A stretch of DNA of 64,000 nt from Oscillospiraceae bacterium (GCA_017468365.1 JAFUIS010000021.1:51715-115714), one strand, 5' to 3'; positions 51,029-62,272 are shown, numbered from the stretch's first letter. Notes: generated by a model not told the origin, from the letters alone. Made by a program: numbers and translations.

Positions 51029-51058
51029 AAACCCGATGCAAAAAGCATCGGGCTTTTT
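51029..51058 (+). terminator. Terminator beyond the cassette, also for the minus strand
   Basis: CCCGATGC / GCATCGGG hairpin (51032-51052), A-run and T-run; probably the former tmk terminator. Confidence 0.85.
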
Positions 51059-51069
51059 TATATCTAAAA

Positions 51070-51339
51070 TCATCCGCAGTTCACAAGGTGATTTCCGCCG
51101 CCAAGAAAATTTTCAAAACTTATCGTTTCGATTTTTTCTCCGTCATAGGTAAAAGTATAAGAATAACCGACCCCGTTATAAACCGTAGTATTTTCCCGGA
51201 CCTTTGCCGAAACGCAGAAAACCGGCTTTTCGTCGCAGACAAAAACAAGGCAGTGGTCAGTCACCGCGGCGGAAAACCAAAGAAGCGCCGCCGAAAAAAC
51301 AACGCATAAAATTTTAAGCAAACTTCTTTTTCCGTTCAT
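51070..51339 (-). CDS. Small exported protein of unknown function
   Basis: 89 residues from the ATG at 51339 (AGGAGG 6 nt upstream). Hydrophobic N-terminus (LLKILCVVFSAALLWFSAAV) followed by a short beta-rich domain with three Cys (DHCLVFVCDEKPVFCV) and GVGYSYTFTYDGEKI. Probably secreted or anchored. Its start lies inside the last codons of the glycosyltransferase gene (26-nt overlap), so the two are coupled. Confidence 0.65.
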   Translation of the reverse strand: MNGKRSLLKILCVVFSAALLWFSAAVTDHCLVFVCDEKPVFCVSAKVRENTTVYNGVGYSYTFTYDGEKIETISFENFLGGGNHLVNCG

Positions 51340-52594
51340 CTTTTTCCTCCTCAAACCTGAATTTTTCCGCATCCGAAGCGGCCTTGTGCTTAATGGGCTT
51401 CCATTCCACCTTCATAAAAGCCGCCGCGGCCGAAACCGGGATATAGGTCATCATAAAAACCGGAAAAGTAAAAAGATAAAATATCTTCTCAAAAGTTTTT
51501 GCCCTTATCTTTTTCCATTCGCTCAAAAGGGTCACAAGACCGATGAAAAACATCGTTGAGTAAATTCCCAAAAGGCTTTCGCCAAAATCGAAAACCCCGG
51601 GAAGAATGCTTTCGCCCATGGCGGCCGCCACGATAACACGAAAAGTGTTCACCAGCACACTCAGTGCGGTAAGCGCCGCCGCCGGCATTATTGCCGAAGC
51701 CATGTCAAAGGCCGAAAAATCGCCCTCCGCGGCTTTTTTCAAAAGGTTTTTTCCGTGTTTTTCAAAAACCTGAAGATAACCTTTTGCCCACCGAAGCCGC
51801 TGGTTCCATGACTGCGAAAACAAAACCGGCTGTTCGTCATAAAGCACAGCGTTTTTGCAGTAACCTATCTTTTCGTTCGAAAGCACCGCCGCCGCGGTGA
51901 ATTCGATATCTTCGGTAAGAAGGTGAAAAGGCCAGCCGCCAAATTTTTCGGCAATGCGGCGGCTGAAAAAGAACCCCGTTCCCGAAACCGCACAGGAATT
52001 TCCGAGAAGGAACCTCGCCTCGTTAAGGAACCTGCTTTCCCTCAAAAACCAAAGGGAATATCCCGCGGATATCCAGTTTTCTCCATAGTTTTTTGAATTG
52101 CGATAGCCGGTTATTATCTCGAATCCGTCGGAAAAACTGCGGTTCATTTCCTCTATGTATCGGCGGTCAAGAATATTGTCCGCGTCAAAAACAAAAAATC
52201 CGTCAAAATAATTTCTCGGATAATCCTCCGAGATATGAGAAAAAAGCGCTTCCAGCGCAAAGCCTTTTCCTTTTCTTTCGCTGTCGTTTCTTATATAAAC
52301 CTTCGCGCCGGAATTTCTTGCGACTCTTGCGGTGGAATCGGTGCAGTTGTCCGCCATCACGAATATCCTTATTTTGCTCCGTTCATAGGTCTGGTTCTTG
52401 ATGCTTTCAATAAGCTGCGCAATAACGTCCTCTTCGTTTCTGGCGCAGATAAGCACCGCAAAACGGTGGCTTTTTTCTTCCCTGTGCTTCGGTTCTTTCA
52501 AAAAAAACGCCGCCGGGATATAGAAAAACTGATAGGAATAAAAGATAAAAAAAGCCGCCCCGATAATAAGGTTTATGATATCGAAAATATCCAT
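51314..52594 (-). CDS. Processive family-2 glycosyltransferase
   Basis: 426 residues from the ATG at 52594 (GAGGAACG 6 nt upstream). One helix at residues 7-30, the GT-A core with FAVLICARNEEDVIAQLI, FVFDADN (DxD-like), LTEDIEFTAAAVL (TED) and NQRLRWAKGY (Q..RW), then three to four helices near the end. This set (D, DxD, TED, QxxRW) marks polysaccharide synthases such as hyaluronan or cellulose-type. Product unknown. A basic Lys/Glu tail ends the protein. Confidence 0.85.
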   Translation of the reverse strand: MDIFDIINLIIGAAFFIFYSYQFFYIPAAFFLKEPKHREEKSHRFAVLICARNEEDVIAQLIESIKNQTYERSKIRIFVMADNCTDSTARVARNSGAKVYIRNDSERKGKGFALEALFSHISEDYPRNYFDGFFVFDADNILDRRYIEEMNRSFSDGFEIITGYRNSKNYGENWISAGYSLWFLRESRFLNEARFLLGNSCAVSGTGFFFSRRIAEKFGGWPFHLLTEDIEFTAAAVLSNEKIGYCKNAVLYDEQPVLFSQSWNQRLRWAKGYLQVFEKHGKNLLKKAAEGDFSAFDMASAIMPAAALTALSVLVNTFRVIVAAAMGESILPGVFDFGESLLGIYSTMFFIGLVTLLSEWKKIRAKTFEKIFYLFTFPVFMMTYIPVSAAAAFMKVEWKPIKHKAASDAEKFRFEEEKDERKKKFA

Positions 52595-52699
52595 TTTACG
52601 TTCCTCAAAAAATTTTTTCGTTATAAAAATCATAGAAAAAATATTTTTAAGAAACAACCGCCCGAAATCTTAAAATTGCATTAAGATTTTTTTAAGACC

Positions 52700-53536
52700 C
52701 TAGCCGAAATATTTTTTCACCCTTTCGGCGGTGGTTTTGGAAAAATAAAGAAGCCCGGTGGAAAGGTCCCGTTCGGTGTCGTTGGTGATATGCCCCGAAA
52801 GGCTTTTTCCCGAAGCGCAAAGCACTTCGACAAGCTTTGCATAGCGCTCTTTTTCAAAGGCGGAAACATCCGTTTCGGTGTAATTGAAAATCGCCGGATA
52901 AACTCTGCTTTCCGGAAGAAATCTTTTAAGCCGCCGGTTCAAAAAAGCGGCAAAAAGCCTTGAAACGGTGTCGCATCTTTCCGCTTCGGAAAACCGCGGA
53001 AAGGTCACGATATCATAAATTTTCTTTCCGTTCATGTTCTGAACGCCGGAAAGAAGGTTGATATAAGTTTTTCCGTCGGAATAATAAAGGTTTTTCGGCA
53101 AAACGTAATCAAAAGTCCCTGCGGCGGAAATTATTTCATTGCAGGCTCTTTCGTCCCATATAAAATACCCCGAAAGCTCAATATCAAGGTTCGTTTCCAC
53201 CGTTCCGCAAAAAATCCCCGGCGAAACCGAAGAAAAAAGTTCCCCCGCCGAAACGAAAACCCCGCCGTAATCAAGCGCCGCTTTTTCCGAAAAAGTAAAA
53301 ACCGGGATCCTTCCGGCTTTCGCGTCAAAATTTATAAGGGTAAACGGCCCGAAAGAACCTTCACCCTTTCGGATAAGAAGAAAAACCGCGTTTTCCTCCT
53401 CAAGAAAAACCGCCTCCTCCTTTTCGGAAGAAGGCTCTTCAAGCGGCCTTTCAAACCCCTGAACGATAAAAGCCGCCGCCGAAAAACAAAAAACAAACGC
53501 ACCCGCAAAAGCAAGAGCAAAGATACGAAGTTTCAT
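52700..53536 (-). CDS. Exported protein, possibly a diverged LytR-CpsA-Psr fold
   Basis: 278 residues. N-terminal helix (4-26), then a domain with FGPFTLINFDAKAGRIPVFTF, GVQNMNGKKIYDIVTF and RFSEAERCDTVSRLFAAFLNRRL. The order resembles LCP glycopolymer ligases (strand TLVNVNP, then LDG..AL.YVR, then RQ..L), but the catalytic Arg set is largely lost (only Arg of CDTVSRLF remains). A remote LCP relation is an inference. Near the glycosyltransferase, so a wall-polymer role is plausible. GGAGGCG before the ATG. Confidence 0.55.
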   Translation of the reverse strand: MKLRIFALAFAGAFVFCFSAAAFIVQGFERPLEEPSSEKEEAVFLEEENAVFLLIRKGEGSFGPFTLINFDAKAGRIPVFTFSEKAALDYGGVFVSAGELFSSVSPGIFCGTVETNLDIELSGYFIWDERACNEIISAAGTFDYVLPKNLYYSDGKTYINLLSGVQNMNGKKIYDIVTFPRFSEAERCDTVSRLFAAFLNRRLKRFLPESRVYPAIFNYTETDVSAFEKERYAKLVEVLCASGKSLSGHITNDTERDLSTGLLYFSKTTAERVKKYFG

Positions 53537-53583
53537 AAAAAAACGCCTCCGGAGAGATTCTTCCCCAAAAGGCGCTTTTTAAT

Positions 53584-54306
53584 TCATTCAAAAAGTTTTT
53601 TAAAACCGGAGTAAGCAAGGTGAAGCTCCTTCTCAAAAGGCTTTTCCACCACCGCCCGCTGAAGTATCATAAAAGGACTGTGCGGATTGAGAAAATTGAA
53701 AAAAAGCAGGATAGCCGCGGCAACTGTTATACCCAAAAACCAAAGAAAACCTATCTTCGGAACAAGCCCGAAAGAAATTCCGGCCACCGCCGCAAAAAAG
53801 AACAATGTTCCGCCGTAAGCGGTGCCGCATTCAGGGTCATAGGGCGAAGCTTTTTTAACTTCGGAAAATTCCTTCGGAACGCTGTTTCTTGCGTGGCTGT
53901 TGAGTATCATGTGTTCAGCCCCGTGGAATCTTTTGAACTGCAAAAAATCCTTTTCATCGGCGTATTTTTTCTGCGCCATGATTATGAACATCACCCCGGG
54001 AACAAACCCCAGCGCCGCAAAAAGAAAAGCTCCGAAAACCGGAAAAAATCCGCCGATAAAGATCCATACCGCCGCAATGACGAAAACCGCAAAAAGTACC
54101 GCGGAGAAAAATATTTTAAGAGAGCCGTGTTCGTCTTTCACCTTTCTCGGTTCGTCAATGTCGGAAAGCTTTTTCAAAAGCGATTCTTTTTCGCCGGTTT
54201 CAAAAGCCTCGGCTTCGCCGTCAAAAAAGCAAAAAACCGCGTTGTCGCCCGCCTTTTCGGTGTCGTAAAAAACAATCCCTGCCGAAGTGGATCTTCCGCC
54301 GACCAA
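53584..54306 (-). CDS. DUF1385-like membrane protein
   Basis: 240 residues, TTG start. An N-terminal soluble part with Gly-rich GGRSTSAGIVFYDTEK, two membrane helices (about 70-110), the central RFHGAEHMILNSH motif, then two more helices and an AYSGFKKLFE end. The [YF]HGAEH core and helix layout match DUF1385 (YqhQ-like), whose function is unknown. The conserved His and Glu suggest metal binding. Weak GGGGCGG upstream. Confidence 0.65.
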   Translation of the reverse strand: MVGGRSTSAGIVFYDTEKAGDNAVFCFFDGEAEAFETGEKESLLKKLSDIDEPRKVKDEHGSLKIFFSAVLFAVFVIAAVWIFIGGFFPVFGAFLFAALGFVPGVMFIIMAQKKYADEKDFLQFKRFHGAEHMILNSHARNSVPKEFSEVKKASPYDPECGTAYGGTLFFFAAVAGISFGLVPKIGFLWFLGITVAAAILLFFNFLNPHSPFMILQRAVVEKPFEKELHLAYSGFKKLFE

Positions 54307-54359
54307 AGTTCACCGCCCCTTTCCTTATGCTATAAAAAAATTATAGCACAAAGAAAAAC

Positions 54360-54611
54360 TTACCGCAATCGGGCGTATTTTTCCCTTGTGGCTTCGCCTC
54401 CGCGGATATGTCTTTCGCGTTTGTTTTCCAAAAGCACAGCCCGCGCTTCTTCATAAAGAGCGGGGTTTATTTTCAAAAGCCGTTCGGTGACGTCCTTGTG
54501 GACGGTGCTTTTGCTCACTCCGAATTTTTTTGCCGCAGCGCGCACCGTCGCTTTGTTTTCGATTATGTATTCCGCCGCAAGAACGGTTCTTTCTTCGGGC
54601 ATTCCCTTCAT
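54360..54611 (-). CDS. spoIIID: Sporulation regulator SpoIIID
   Basis: 83 residues, the expected length. Helix-turn-helix RAAAKKFGVSKSTVHKDVTERL, and a basic C-terminal helix (ENKRERHIRGGEATREKY) that adds to DNA binding. Adjusts sigma-E and sigma-K genes in the mother cell. GGGGAGG before the ATG. Divergent from the choloylglycine-hydrolase-like gene with about 95 nt between them. Confidence 0.95.
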   Translation of the reverse strand: MKGMPEERTVLAAEYIIENKATVRAAAKKFGVSKSTVHKDVTERLLKINPALYEEARAVLLENKRERHIRGGEATREKYARLR

Positions 54612-54705
54612 AAAAAATCAAACCTCCCCAAAAAAGCTGAGTATAAATCCTATTCCAAGGGGCAAAAATTTATGCAGAAGAAACCAAAAAAGGGGGAGGA
54701 TATTT

Positions 54706-55677
54706 ATCTGTACCGCAGTAAAATTCAAAAGGGAAAAGGCCTTTTTCGGAAGGAATCTTGACGTCACCTTTTCCTTTGGAGAAAAACTTGTTTTCGTACC
54801 CGAAAGTTTTCCCCTTTCGTTCAGAAACGAAAAGGAAATGAGCACCCATTTTTCAATGGCGGGAATGGCGGCGCTTTTTGACGGAAAACCGCTTTTTTAT
54901 GATGCCGTAAATGAGCACGGGCTTTTTATCGCCGCTCTTAATTTTACCGAAAGTGCCGCCTATTTCCCAAAAAAAGAAGGCTTTATAAATCTGGCTTCTT
55001 TCGAGGTGATACCCTTTGTGCTCGGTCGGTGCTCAAGCGCAAAACAGGCGGAAAATCTTCTTAAAAAAGTGAATATAACAAACGAAAGTTTCTCTTCCGA
55101 GCTTCCAAACACCCCTCTTCACTGGTTTGTGGCGGATAAAGAAAGTGCTTTTGCGTTGGAATCCCTTTCAGACGGACTTCATATCAAAAACGACCCCGCC
55201 GAGGTGCTCACCAATGAACCTCCCCTTGATTTCCACCTTAGAAACCTTTCAAATTTTTCCGCGCTTTCATCGCGCGAAAAGGCTTCTTCCTTCAGCGAAA
55301 ACCTGATGATAAAGCCGTTTTCTTTGGGTAACGGTACTTTCGGGCTTCCGGGGGATTTTTCTTCCGCATCAAGGTTCGTAAGGGCATCATTCGTCAAAGA
55401 AAATTCCCTTTGTTCCGATTGCGAAAGCGAAGGCATAACCTGCCTTTTCAAAATTCTGTCCTCTGTTTCAATGCCCGAAGGCTGCGTAAGGCTCGAAAAC
55501 GGCGAAGTTGAGCACACCCTTTGCTCCACCTGTGCCACCGAAGACGGAAAATATCTTTTCAAGACCTCGAAAAACGAAAGGCCCGCCCTTTTTGACATAA
55601 AAAAAGAGCCGCCGGATTCATCGGTGCTCAAAATTTTTCCGATGTTCCGACGGGCGGATTTCCAGATGCTCAACTGA
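54706..55677 (+). CDS. Choloylglycine-hydrolase-family amidase, apparent AUC start
   Basis: 323 residues if translation starts at ATC (54706-54708), 6 nt after GGGGGAGG (54692-54699). The family needs Cys right after the initiator as the N-terminal nucleophile, and the next codon is TGT (CTAVKF). No ATG, GTG or TTG lies in frame after the ribosome site. Other marks: FFGRNLD (Arg, Asp), NEHGLFIAALNF (Asn), and GTFGLPGDFSSASRFVRA (Arg). Bile-salt hydrolases, penicillin V acylases and acylated-lactone amidases share this fold; which one is unknown. No signal peptide. Confidence 0.8.
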   Translation: MCTAVKFKREKAFFGRNLDVTFSFGEKLVFVPESFPLSFRNEKEMSTHFSMAGMAALFDGKPLFYDAVNEHGLFIAALNFTESAAYFPKKEGFINLASFEVIPFVLGRCSSAKQAENLLKKVNITNESFSSELPNTPLHWFVADKESAFALESLSDGLHIKNDPAEVLTNEPPLDFHLRNLSNFSALSSREKASSFSENLMIKPFSLGNGTFGLPGDFSSASRFVRASFVKENSLCSDCESEGITCLFKILSSVSMPEGCVRLENGEVEHTLCSTCATEDGKYLFKTSKNERPALFDIKKEPPDSSVLKIFPMFRRADFQMLN

Positions 55678-55708
55678 AAAAAAGGCACCGCTTTGCGGTG
55701 CCTTTTCT
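55677..55708. terminator. Bidirectional terminator
   Basis: AAAAGGCACCGC / GCGGTGCCTTTT hairpin between converging genes, with A- and T-runs. Confidence 0.85.
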
Positions 55709-55710
55709 TT

Positions 55711-56508
55711 TTAAAGTTCAAAGTTTTTTTCATAAGCCGCAATAACTGCTTCCGCTACCGAAGAACGGAAACCGCCTTTTTCAAGCGCGCGCACACCCTG
55801 AATAGTCGTTCCGCCGGGAGAACAAACTTCGTCTTTAAGCTGTCCCGGGTGCTTTTGGCTTTCAAGAATAAGCTTCGCCGCGCCGCAGACCATCTGTGCC
55901 GCATATTCCATGGCTTTTGCCCTGGGAAGTCCGCATGCAACGCCGCCGTCCGCAAGAGCTTCAACAAAAAGATCCACAAATGCGGGACCGCATCCCGCAA
56001 CGGAAGCTCCCGCATCGATAAGTTTTTCCGCAAGGGGCGAAAATCTTCCGGCCTTTTCAAAAGCCTTGAGGAAGAATTCCACCTCTTCGTCGGTTACTTT
56101 TTCGTTGGGGGCATAAAGGATCATTCCTTCGCCGACGGAAACGGGAGTGTTGGGCATGATTCGGATAACGGGATAATCGCCGCCGGCATTTTCGTTGACG
56201 CGTTCACAGGTAAACGCCGCAAGCATTGAAACAAGAACAAAACGGCTTTCGCGCTCTTTAAGAACGGGCGAAATCTCTTTCATAGTGTCCGCAAGCATCT
56301 GAGGCTTTACGCCGAGAAAGATAAAATCCGCCTCTTTTGCGACGGTAACGTTGTCAACAACTTTTCCGCCGGTCTTTTCCGCAAGAGCTTCTGCCTTTTC
56401 GGAAAGGATATCCGAAAGAAGAAGTTCCTTTTCGGTTTCGCTTTTCGATGCCGCAAGAATAAGCGCACCGCCCATGTTTCCGGTGCCGATGAATCCGAGT
56501 TTTTTCAT
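55711..56508 (-). CDS. proC: Pyrroline-5-carboxylate reductase
   Basis: 265 residues. NADPH motif LGFIGTGNMGGAL, FLGVKPQML, RIMPNTPVSVGEGM and the C-terminal SPGGTTIQGVRALEKGGFRSSVAEAV. Last step of proline synthesis. GGAGGTG upstream of the ATG. No proA or proB nearby. Confidence 0.96.
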   Translation of the reverse strand: MKKLGFIGTGNMGGALILAASKSETEKELLLSDILSEKAEALAEKTGGKVVDNVTVAKEADFIFLGVKPQMLADTMKEISPVLKERESRFVLVSMLAAFTCERVNENAGGDYPVIRIMPNTPVSVGEGMILYAPNEKVTDEEVEFFLKAFEKAGRFSPLAEKLIDAGASVAGCGPAFVDLFVEALADGGVACGLPRAKAMEYAAQMVCGAAKLILESQKHPGQLKDEVCSPGGTTIQGVRALEKGGFRSSVAEAVIAAYEKNFEL

Positions 56509-56564
56509 AAAAACACACCTCCGAATCCGATTTATGAAAACATTATAAACCTTAACAACGGCTC

Positions 56565-56593
56565 TTGCAATATCCCATTTTTTAGGATATAGT
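56565..56593 (+). promoter_or_regulatory. Promoter of adenosine deaminase gene
   Basis: TTGCAA (56565-56570), 17-nt spacer, TATAGT (56588-56593), about 25 nt before AAAGGAG. Confidence 0.6.
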
Positions 56594-56630
56594 TTAACTT
56601 GTAAATAACCGAAAAAGGAGAAATGAAAAA

Positions 56631-57614
56631 ATGAAAACCCCCGGACTTATCGATCTTCACCTTCATCTTGACGGTTCCCTTTCCGTAAAATCCGTAAAGG
56701 AACTTGCCGCGCTTCAGAATATCGCTCTTCCCGAAACCGAAGAGGAACTTCTTGACCTTCTGCGCGTAAGCCCCGGCTGTAAGGATCTTACCGAATATCT
56801 CGAAAAATTCGCATTCCCGGGTGAACTTCTCCAGACCAAAGAAGCCATTGCCCTTTCCGTTTATAACCTTCAGGAAGAGCTTAAAGAGCAGGGACTTATC
56901 CATGCCGAGATCCGCTTTGCACCCCAGCTCCATACCAAAAAAGGCCTTACCCAGCGCGAAGTGATCGAAGCCGCCATCGACGGACTTAACAGAAGCGATT
57001 TTTCCGCGGAGCTCATCCTTTGCTGCATGCGCGGAAACGACAACCGCGAAGAAAACCTTGAAACCGTAAGACTTGCAAAAGACTATATCGGAAAAGGCGC
57101 CTGTGCAGTGGATATTGCCGGTGCCGAAGCGCTTTTCCCCACCGAAAACTTCGGCGAACTCTTTGAACTTGCAAAAGAACTCGGTATCCCCTATACCATC
57201 CACGCAGGCGAAGCCGCAGGTCCCGAAAGCGTTTACAAAGCCCTCGAATTCGGCACCAAACGTCTCGGTCACGGCGTCCGCAGCCTTGAAGATCCGGCTC
57301 TCATCGAAAAAATCGTTGCCGAAGGCATCACCCTTGAACTTTGCCCCACCAGCAACCTCCACACCTGCATGTTCCCCTGCATCGAGGAATATCCTATCCG
57401 CAAACTTATGGACGCCGGCGTAAAAGTCACCGTCAACACCGATAACATGACCGTTTCGAACGTAACCCTCGGAAGCGAATTCGAAAAACTCATCGCCGCT
57501 TTCGACCTCACCGATGACGAAATCAAAAACATCGCAAGAAACTCCGTAAACGCCTGCTTCGCAAGCGAAGAAACGAAGAAAGAGCTTCTTGAAAAAATCG
57601 AGAAAGCGGAATAA
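56631..57614 (+). CDS. add: Adenosine deaminase
   Basis: 327 residues. Metal and catalytic residues: LHLHLDGS (two His), HAGEAAGP (His, Glu), LGHGVR (His), ELCPTSN and VTVNTDNMTVSN (Asp). Converts adenosine to inosine. The NTDN form replaces NTDD, as in a subgroup of bacterial Add proteins. AAAGGAG before the ATG. Last core gene before the mobile element; a CCGC..GCGG inverted repeat (57626-57644) follows. Confidence 0.9.
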   Translation: MKTPGLIDLHLHLDGSLSVKSVKELAALQNIALPETEEELLDLLRVSPGCKDLTEYLEKFAFPGELLQTKEAIALSVYNLQEELKEQGLIHAEIRFAPQLHTKKGLTQREVIEAAIDGLNRSDFSAELILCCMRGNDNREENLETVRLAKDYIGKGACAVDIAGAEALFPTENFGELFELAKELGIPYTIHAGEAAGPESVYKALEFGTKRLGHGVRSLEDPALIEKIVAEGITLELCPTSNLHTCMFPCIEEYPIRKLMDAGVKVTVNTDNMTVSNVTLGSEFEKLIAAFDLTDDEIKNIARNSVNACFASEETKKELLEKIEKAE

Positions 57615-57684
57615 AATAAAAAAACCGCCCATCGGGAGCGGTCCAATAAAACAGTATATTGTTTTCGGTGAGCGGCATGAGTAA

Positions 57685-59777
<2,093 letters not shown>

Positions 59778-59864
59778 ATATGAATTGTCCTTTCTGTTTG
59801 GTGGTGGCAAGTTCCCAATTTGGGAACTTGCCGGATGGGAACGGAAACGAATCGAAGGGAATGA

Positions 59865-61451
59865 TTATCGTTCCTGTTCTTTCTTGTGTTCGATTTTTCT
59901 GCCAAGGGTCTGTTCGAGATTGTGGCGAATGGTATCAAGGCGCTGCGCTTCTTCCTTGGCGGTCTGGTACTGGTTGTACAGCTCGTTTTTCTCTTTGATG
60001 AGCTGTTCCACTTCCGTCTGCAACGCCTTGTGGCTCGGCAGCTTCTTCAAGCTCTTGGAGTCAAAATATCGTTTGGCGGCGTTCAGAATGATGAAGTCGC
60101 TGTCATGCTCGTCACGATATTTCTGACGAGCTTTGTCATTCTTGCAGGCTTTCAGTTCGTCAACCACATATTTGGTTTTGAGGTAGTTCAGCACATTATT
60201 ACGAAGTTCTTTCTTTTCTGCGATAGCAGCTTCCACGGTTTTCATTTCGGTGCGAATATCGCTCAGCTTCTCATGGGCGGCATCACAGGCGGCTGCCAGT
60301 TCTTCGGGAGAATCAAATCCCATTTCCTGATACAACAGATAGGCTCGGCTGGCGTTTTTGAGATTGTGTTTCTTTGCCCAATGCTCGTAACCTTTGCCTT
60401 TCTCTTTTGCGGCGTTTACATCCACCATGCGGCTGACGGTGTTCTGCTGATTAACACGGTCTTGAATGGTCGGTGCAGAATGGGCGGGTTCAGCTTTCGC
60501 CCTCACTCGTTTTGCGTTTCTGACAAAGATAGCGAACACAGCAGCTTTATCAAAATCATCGCCCAGCTTTCGTGCTGTGATAGGCTTTGTGCGGTCGGGC
60601 GTGAGGTAGGACAATCGCCCTCGGCTCTCCTTGACAGTAATGCCACGGCGGAGAAGTTTTTCAGCGAAATCCTCAAAGCTGACTGCATCGGAAAGTGCCC
60701 TACGGATTTCTTCACGAAGCTTGTCTTTGTCGGTTTCAAACTTGGTCTGTTTGACCGGCAAGTCCTGTTCGGCAAGAACAGCATTTTCTTCATCCAGTGC
60801 AAGCTGTCCTTTCTTCTTTGCCCAATACTCACGCTCGGTCACTCTTGTCTTGCTTCCGTTCAGCAGATCAATCTGATATAGACCCGCATCGTGGCACATC
60901 TCCATGACCTCGGAACGAAAATACTCCATAGCGGCATTGGTGCATCGGTGCTTCATGCCTGGTTGAGTATCGCATGGTCTGTCCATATATGGCATGAACG
61001 GCACTTCCATAATTCGCAGAGAATTGATAACGATGTGTACATGAACATTGCCGCTGCCGTTGTGTCCGTCGGGATGAGTACAGACGATAGCTTGGTGTCC
61101 TGGAAAATGATTTTTACAATATTCCTCGCCTAACTGCTGCGCTCGGTCAACGGTTAATCCGTGGTCGGGAACATCCTTGGGGTCAAAAGAAATGATATAG
61201 TGATGGCTTTTGACATCCTCCCGTTTTTGATTTTTGCCGTAGCGGAGGTTGGCACGGAGACAGGCAATCGCAAAATCTTCGTCACCGCAGTTCAGCGTAG
61301 AAATGCGGTAATCCTGTCTTGGGATAAGTCTGCCGTTTTCATCCAGGGTGGGCTTCATGGTAAACTCGTCATGCTCAAAAGTAAGATAGGCTTCAGCGGC
61401 AGAGTAGTCGGCATTTTTAGAGCTTATATGCTTGAACGTTGCCAACAGCAT
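59865..61451 (-). CDS. Relaxase / mobilization nuclease (MobA/VirD2 type)
   Basis: 528 residues from the ATG at 61451 (AAGG 6 nt upstream; a GTG one codon earlier is possible). Relaxase domain with Tyr-rich start (YSAAEAYLTFEHDE), the HHYIISFDPKD strand, and metal triad motif GNVHVHIVINSLR (three His). The C-terminal half is a long charged helix region (about 330-520). Nicks oriT for transfer. Overlaps mobC by 35 nt. Confidence 0.9.
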   Translation of the reverse strand: MLLATFKHISSKNADYSAAEAYLTFEHDEFTMKPTLDENGRLIPRQDYRISTLNCGDEDFAIACLRANLRYGKNQKREDVKSHHYIISFDPKDVPDHGLTVDRAQQLGEEYCKNHFPGHQAIVCTHPDGHNGSGNVHVHIVINSLRIMEVPFMPYMDRPCDTQPGMKHRCTNAAMEYFRSEVMEMCHDAGLYQIDLLNGSKTRVTEREYWAKKKGQLALDEENAVLAEQDLPVKQTKFETDKDKLREEIRRALSDAVSFEDFAEKLLRRGITVKESRGRLSYLTPDRTKPITARKLGDDFDKAAVFAIFVRNAKRVRAKAEPAHSAPTIQDRVNQQNTVSRMVDVNAAKEKGKGYEHWAKKHNLKNASRAYLLYQEMGFDSPEELAAACDAAHEKLSDIRTEMKTVEAAIAEKKELRNNVLNYLKTKYVVDELKACKNDKARQKYRDEHDSDFIILNAAKRYFDSKSLKKLPSHKALQTEVEQLIKEKNELYNQYQTAKEEAQRLDTIRHNLEQTLGRKIEHKKEQER

Positions 61452-61815
61452 CACCTACCTTTTTCATCACCTCAAATTTCAGAGTAGCGAGATCAGCGGC
61501 GGCATCCTGCAATTCCTTTGCCATGGCAGGATAGGGACTGTGCCATTCGTTGAGGTGTCGGGCAATCTGATTCAGATTGTTACCGATTCTTCCATACTCA
61601 GCGGTCAGTTTGCCAACAGCAGCGAGCAGGTCATCGCTGACCAATGTTGCAACGATGGTCGGCTTGATGGTTGCACCGGAGATGGCTTCACGGATAAACT
61701 CCGATTGATTCATGTCGTAAATCTCCAGGCGATGAAGAAAGTCGGCGTGTTCTTCATCGTCCAGACGGGTTTTTACGATGTGGGTTCGCTTCGGTGTGTT
61801 GTAGGTTTTTGTCAT
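61417..61815 (-). CDS. Mobilization protein MobC
   Basis: 132 residues from the ATG at 61815 (GGAGG 6 nt upstream; a longer frame to 61932 has no site). Ribbon-helix-helix part (KTRLDDEEHADFLHRLEIYDMNQSEFIREAI) and the MobC signature GRIGNNLNQIARHLNEW. Accessory protein that bends oriT for the relaxase. Confidence 0.9.
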   Translation of the reverse strand: MTKTYNTPKRTHIVKTRLDDEEHADFLHRLEIYDMNQSEFIREAISGATIKPTIVATLVSDDLLAAVGKLTAEYGRIGNNLNQIARHLNEWHSPYPAMAKELQDAAADLATLKFEVMKKVGDAVGNVQAYKL

Positions 61816-62062
61816 TCGGTTCCTCCTTCGTTTTTTGAAAAATGAAAATCGGCGCAGCCGTATCGCTTCCGCTTTGCGGAACAGAGCAGGGTTTGGGGAA
61901 GGCACTCCCCAACAAGATTCCATGAGGGGCAAATTGAGCGATAGGCGAAATTTGGACCCATGGTAGAATCTTGCTCTACGCTACCCAGCCTTTTCGTATT
62001 CGCCGATTTTTCAAGTTCACGCATTTGGCGCTGAACGGTGTTTTGGAAAAATGACAAAACAA

Positions 62063-62272
62063 AAAGAGCCGATTACACAAAACATCAGAAATCGGCGGGA
62101 GCATAGCTCTCGCTTCAAAGTGATGTTCTATGTAATCGGCTCTGAAAAATCAAAGTCGGGTTCTGCTTCATACAACTCCCGCCGGCAGAACCAAAGGCGT
62201 GGTGGAGCAGTTCGGTACTTCCGGTGTACCGATACCGTGCCGGACAAATCCGACTTTCATAAAATATGTTTG
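62063..62272. other. oriT-like, highly folded region of the mobilizable element
   Basis: Nested inverted repeats: GAGCCGATTACA / TGTAATCGGCTC (62068-62143) enclosing ACATC/GATGT; AAAGTCGG / CCGACTTT (about 62152-62262) enclosing GGTTCTGC / GCAGAACC; and CGGTAC / GTACCG near 62209-62226. No credible gene. Position upstream of mobC and relaxase genes fits the transfer origin. From 62273 to 62636 two more GC-rich hairpins occur (GGGGCGGC..GTCGCCCC near 62400-62425, GGCGACCAAC/GTTGATCGCC near 62537-62562) and no gene that I can support. Confidence 0.5.

Noticed and set aside
243-55630. GTGCTC/GAGCAC appears often, sometimes as terminator arms (26328, 41826), recalling uptake or polarity motifs
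   Set aside because: Occurrence did not look clearly above chance by eye, orientation is mixed, and no count against a background model was made.
61812-62057. Small frame upstream of mobC
   Set aside because: No ribosome site, protein without pattern, and the stretch borders the structured oriT-like DNA.
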